From Humulus lupulus (lineage: Eukaryota; Streptophyta; Magnoliopsida; Rosales; Cannabaceae), in contig NC_084800.1 of NCBI RefSeq assembly GCF_963169125.1, forward strand, positions 149,974,397-150,038,396: DNA of 64,000 nt. Reading direction: 5' to 3'. The notes under the pieces were generated by a model. It did not search any database and had not been told where the DNA came from. It saw nothing but the letters and a program-made list of their open reading frames with translations. The position numbers and the translations under genes are program-made. Shown here in pieces: positions 59,620 through 64,000 of the stretch. The first letter of the stretch is position 1, and each line of letters opens with the position of its first letter.

Positions 59620-62358
59620 TGTAATGCCCCGAATTTCCTAATAAGGTTTAGGACCTTGATTAGGAGGCCGGGAGGGCCATAATTGATTTATTATGATATT
59701 TAATGATTATATGCATGTTTATACGAATTATATTATTTTATGATGATGAATGCATGCTTATGGGCTTATATTTTAAATGCAAGGGAATTTTGGTAATTTG
59801 GCCACTGTGGGCGTAATTGTATACTTTGGGTGCATGGTTGAGATTAAATATAATATTACCACATTGTATGTGGGTTGGTTTGAGCTTTTCGACATGAGAC
59901 GATCATGAGATGTAAGTGTTCGGTTTAGTCATAACGGGCTTAAGTTCGGGGCTCGGGGTGATATTAATGATTAAAGCATTACCGGGAATTAAAGGGTAAT
60001 GGGATATGATTTATTGGTATTTGGGAATGTTGAGATTAGCGGGAATTGGAGAGCGTTAATTATGATTAACGGTATAGGTTGAAAAGGACGATTTTCCCCT
60101 TGCGAGTGCTTGGAAGCCTTTAAATGACCTAGGGGCATTTAGGTCATTTGGCTTGGATATACATGAGGTTTAGTAGGTTGTAGAAACAGAGCAAAACAGA
60201 GCCCAACCTCATCCTTACTTCCTTTCTCTCCCGTACAAACTTTCCTTCATCCTTTTTTTTGAATTTTGAGAGCCACCTTGAGGAGTTAAGCTTGGAGATC
60301 AAAGGGGGAAGCTAGGGAACTTGTCACAGCCATTAAAGGGGATTCAAAACCATGTTTGAGGTGAGTACTAGTTATAAATTTAATGGTGTGCTTTGTTTTT
60401 GAGTTAAGTTTTGAATTTCTTAAGTTTTTAAGCTTAGAATTGGACTTTGTGAATTGTTGAGTTTTTGGTTGGTTTGAGCTTTGGGTTTTGGTGGGTTAGG
60501 ACCATTGGGAAGTTTGGTAACTTTGGTTTGGTGATTTGGAGATGTTTAGATGGGTTTTTGGAAGGTTTTAGAAGTGGAAAAACGAAGAAAAATGGCTGGT
60601 GCGAAGTTGGGTCGCGGCCCTGTTCTTGGGCGCCGTGGCCCTAGCTTGAAGAAGGTGGTGGAGGCTCTGTCAGGGGGGCGCGCCGCGGCATGGTCCATGT
60701 AGGGCCGCGGCCCTTAAGGGAAAAAAATACTAAATGGTGGTTTTGTGATGGGAACTTAACTCTAAGGGCCTAGGATCGATCCTACTACCTAGTTGAGTGG
60801 GATTTGATTTTTCGGAGGCTTGGGTTGGGTTTGGAAGTATTTAATTACTCATTTTGATGAGGTTTTATATTTGGTTATGACTAGGTGACCGCTAATGGAC
60901 TAGAAGTTGATCGTTCTCAAGGGTCGTTCTTTTAATCGTTCTCGCTCGAACCCGAGGTAAGAAAACTGCACCCCGTATGTGACATGCATGGCTATGATTG
61001 ATGCATGTTGGATGTTTAAATGCAAACATTGATAGCATAATGAATGCTTGGCGATCTTGCCCATTTGCATATGATTATTAATGAGGCATGCTGGGTGATT
61101 AAGTGTGATGCATGTGATGCACGAGAAACATGTGATTAGGGCATGCCATGAATGATGAATATGAGATTGGCCAGAGCTTGAGTCTCTGAGTTTGTGCATG
61201 ACCATGATTATGCTAGCAACTGTTTAGTGAGCATGCTAAATGCCCTATTCTTGGATAATTGGCATATGATACATATTGATAGCGTTGCTTACTTGTGCAT
61301 GGCACTGACTAATTAGTCAGATTTGGCAAAGGTGCTAGTATCAATTGTGAAGTCGTGACTCACTAGTCAGGTTCGGCAGTGGTACTGGGCACTGGTCACG
61401 TTGCACTGAATCGTCAGACAGAATTGGCAAAGGTGTTAGTATCAGCTGTGAAGCTGTGACTGAATAGTCAAGTTTGGCAGTGATACTGAACACTGGTCAC
61501 CCAGAATTGGCAAAGGTGTTAGTACCAGCTGTGAAGCTGTGACTGATTAGTCAAGTTCGGCAGTGATACTGGACACTGGTCACATAGCGCTGACTGATTA
61601 GTCAGAATGGTCTTAGCGTGGTTCACGCAATCCAACGGAGATTAGATCTAATCGATTACTAGCATTGAATGACTCAAGGAGCATTAATGCCTGACCGACC
61701 CTGAGGGTCGATGAACAAACAGAGCTTGAAGGCTAGTGGCTTACCTATCAGCCACTCTCTTGCTAGAAAACAGAGCTTGGAGGCTAGTGGCTTACTTAAC
61801 AGCCACTCTCCCGCTGAAAAGAGAGCTTGGAGGCTAGTGGCTTACTTAACAGCCACTCTCCCTCTTGAATTATGTGATATTTACTCATTGGTTTGGAAGC
61901 TTTATGCTCCGTTTGATTATAACGATAATCATTTAATAAAGCTTATGTATAGTGTTATGTTTTCTTGCTGGGCTTCGGCTCACGGGTGCTATGTGGTGCA
62001 GGTAAAGGCAAGAGGAGTTGGACCATCCTTGAGTTGGAGAGCTTAGGTGATGACGTGTACATATGCAGCTGCTCGACCGCCACGGCCGAGGTTTAAAGTG
62101 GAACTAGGGGTGAACCCTGCTTTGCCGCTTAGAACGGCCTGTTGTAAATATTTTCTGTAATAAACTCTGAAATTTATATTTTCGGGATCCCAATATATGT
62201 ATTAAACGTTCTAGTGAAACGTTACATCCTAACCAAAGTTTTTAAACCCTAAACCACTAATCATACTTAGTTACACGATTTGGCCAAATGACTCGGTTAG
62301 CGAGTTTAGCACTGTTTACAAGGCACACCGTAACAGTCCCAGGAGTTGGGGCGTTACA
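59620..62358 (+). repeat. 3' LTR of element I
   Basis: Same layout as the 5' LTR, with small compensating indels: a 12-bp extra piece near 59710 and a missing 13-bp duplication near 59955. GC-rich palindromes are at 60683 and 60705, the exon-like segment at 60885-60956, and the acceptor-like GGTGCAG ends at 62001. Confidence 0.95.
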
Positions 62359-63128
62359 ACGGCTACTCAAGAAGGGCGACACCCTTGACCGTGCTTCTGA
62401 AAAAGGGTGTGACTTGGGCGTGGACTGACAAGTGTGCTGAAGCGTTCAGGAGTTTGAAAGAAGCCATGATGAAGGATCCTGTTCTTGCCTTGCCAACTAT
62501 TAGCAAGCCCTTCGAAGTACAGACAGATGCATCAGATTATGCTCTGGGAGGGGTACTAGTACAAGAGGACCACCCAGTCGCATACGAAAGTCGCAAGTTG
62601 TCTGAAGCTGAGAGGAGGTATACTGCCCAGGAGAAGGAGCTCCTCGCAATTATACATTGCTTGCGAGTGTGGAGGCATTACTTGTTGGGGTCAAAGTTCA
62701 TAGTGAAGACGGATAATGCAGCTGTGAGTCATTTCCTTACTCAGCCGAAACTGACCCCTAAGCAGGCACGATGGCAGGAGTGTGTGGTAGAATTCGACTT
62801 CCATTTTGAGCACAGGGCAGGACGCTTAAACCAGGCAGCTGACGCCTTGAGTCGCAAAGCGGAGTTGGCGACTCTAAAGATCATGGCTAGCTTGTCGGCT
62901 AGCATGGTGAACACTCCACTCAAGGAACGCATTAAAGAAAACATGGAGAAAGACCCAGTTGTCAGGACCATCCTGAAGCTCGTAAAAGAAGGCAAGACTC
63001 GCCAGTTCTGGGTGGAGGATGACCTTCTGTGGGCCAAAGAGGGGCGCTTGTATGTTCCAAAAGCTGGAGATTTGCGAAGGACGTTACTAAGCGAGTGTCA
63101 TGACACTCTGTGGGCAGGTCATCCAGGG
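62359..63128 (+). pseudogene. Pol of element R, second part: RNase H and integrase N-terminus
   Basis: Resumes as GYSRRATPLTVLLKKGV and runs without a stop through RNase H (VQTDASDYALGGVLVQEDHP, YTAQEKELLAIIH, KTDNAAVSHFLT, AADALSRKAEL), with its D-E-D-D residues present. It then enters the integrase zinc finger (LLSECHDTLWAGHPG), where an LTR breaks it at 63128. The catalytic core of integrase lies past the window if it survives. Both gaps in pol come from insertions and not from decay. Confidence 0.95.
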
Positions 63129-64000
63129 TGTAACGACCCAAATTCACTAGTAAGGCTTAAGGGCCTTGATTAGTGTGCCAGGAGGGCATTACTGGAATAA
63201 TTGTGATTTAATGAGTAATTATATGTTTAATGATGCTTATATGATAATTGATTATATTATGTGGTAATATGATATGTGATATATGCGAGAACCACATTAT
63301 GATGTGGATAAATCTGCAGCTGGCGACTCGAGGCGATCCTAGGGTTAGATAGCAGGAAAAGTCACAACGGGGCATTATAATTGACTTTGGACAAGTCAGG
63401 GGTATTTTAGGTATCGGGTAGTGGTTTAGATTATCGGGTGATGAAAATAAATAATTGGAGATATATTTGAGGTTAGGATGTCTAGGCGGGATTATTGGGG
63501 GATTTTACCGTTTTGGCCTCGGGGACGCTTTCGGCACCCCGAGCTTTGGGGTTAGTTTAATAAAATAAGGGTATACTTGGAAGACTTAGGAAAATATTAG
63601 ACAGAAAATTATAAACCGACCCTATCTCTATTCCTCTTCCTTCTCTCTCTCTTAGCAAGGGAAAACTTCTGAACTTGAGAGGGAATTGCTGGATTTAAGC
63701 TGTGTCTTGGGGAATTGAAGGGAATAATCTGGAGGGTTAGCTCAGGAACTGATCAAGGTCTGAGATAGAGCTAAGGTAAGCTCTGATTTTTCGTTTCTAG
63801 GGTTAGGAATTTAAAGAAAATGGCTGAGTTTTAAATATCTGTGGTTTTGGCATTTAAGGTGGGATTGAGGCTTGAAACTTTGAAGATAGGTCAGGGGACT
63901 CTTGGAGAATCAATTCTACAGCTGAGGTAAGGGTTAATTCAAAGTTTGATGGTTGAATTTGAGAGTTTTCATGGTTGGTTTTGGGTTCTATGGGTTTGAA
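63129..64000 (+). mobile_element. LTR (family I), left part, running off the window
   Basis: Starts TGTAACGACCC with TTAAGGGCCTTGATTAGTG, in the same family as the solo LTRs at 2087 and 35228 but on the + strand. The left flank CAGGG (63124-63128) is the presumed TSD half. Donors GCTAAGGTAAGCTC (63773) and GCTGAGGTAAGGG (63921) are present. Whether this is a solo LTR or part of a full element cannot be told here. Confidence 0.9.

Larger units (their letters stand above)
52949..62358 (+). mobile_element. Complete chromovirus element I, nested in element R's pol
   Basis: A 9,410-bp element with two 2,739-bp LTRs that look about 98% alike by eye, so it is a recent insertion. The duplication is ACGGT (52944-52948) and ACGGC (62359-62363). 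The right copy and the flanking sequence restore FVDG-YSRR in element R, so the left copy has one C-to-T change. Primer-binding site, leader, gag and polypurine tract are present, but pol is shortened and decayed. Confidence 0.95.

Overview
This is a window of plant nuclear DNA, almost certainly from a eudicot. It has spliced exons with GT/AG borders and recognisable plant gene fragments (ICME, NFS2, MORC, FBL4, an RBR ubiquitin ligase). Most of the rest is Ty3/gypsy and Ty1/copia LTR retrotransposons. I see no intact host gene, tRNA, rRNA or CRISPR array. The species cannot be fixed from this; Rosales/Cannabaceae is only a guess. The window is a stack of nested insertions, and many can be peeled apart because their target-site duplications (TSDs) survive.

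Left block (1-21.6 kb). A truncated LTR (265-1886) and a solo LTR (2087-4406, TSD ATCAA) lie in front of a decayed Tat-lineage Ty3/gypsy element on the + strand (LTR to 5603, gag 5667-7585, pol 7546-8767 and 18882-19965). Its pol is split by a 10,114-bp CACTA DNA transposon (8768-18881; 16-bp perfect terminal inverted repeats, TSD AAA). The CACTA carries exon-intron fragments of at least five host genes, a LINE fragment and a DUF8039/Ulp1-type protease gene. The decayed pol runs into a truncated chromovirus-type LTR (19966-21639).

Middle block (21.6-38 kb). A Ty1/copia polyprotein on the - strand was broken twice: by a solo LTR (21718-23578, TSD CAAGT) and by a complete 10.4-kb Tat element on the - strand (24173-34554, TSD CATTC). 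The Tat element has the lineage's two RNase H domains and a 119-bp tandem repeat after pol. Between pol and the 3' LTR it has a multi-exon gene on the opposite strand with its own TATA box. Another solo LTR follows (35228-37503, TSD ACTAG).

Right block (38-64 kb). A chromovirus pol end and LTR (38123-40094) come first, then an LTR with its primer-binding site (40095-42437) and another LTR fragment ending at 44054. Next is a - strand chromovirus unit in which one LTR (45671-47959) serves as 5' LTR to a gag on one side and 3' LTR to a pol on the other. A + strand chromovirus (48729-63128) is inserted in that pol. It is itself split in pol by a complete 9.4-kb element (52949-62358, TSD ACGGT/ACGGC) and cut again at 63129 by an LTR that leaves the window.

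Two things stand out. The CACTA is a collection of captured genes whose removal restores the broken pol reading frame. Separately, most of the chromovirus-type LTRs share a modular layout: a GC-rich palindrome cluster, an exon-like segment of about 65-77 nt flanked by TAG and GTAAG, a variable minisatellite, and an acceptor-like block. No known LTR function that I can name accounts for this layout.
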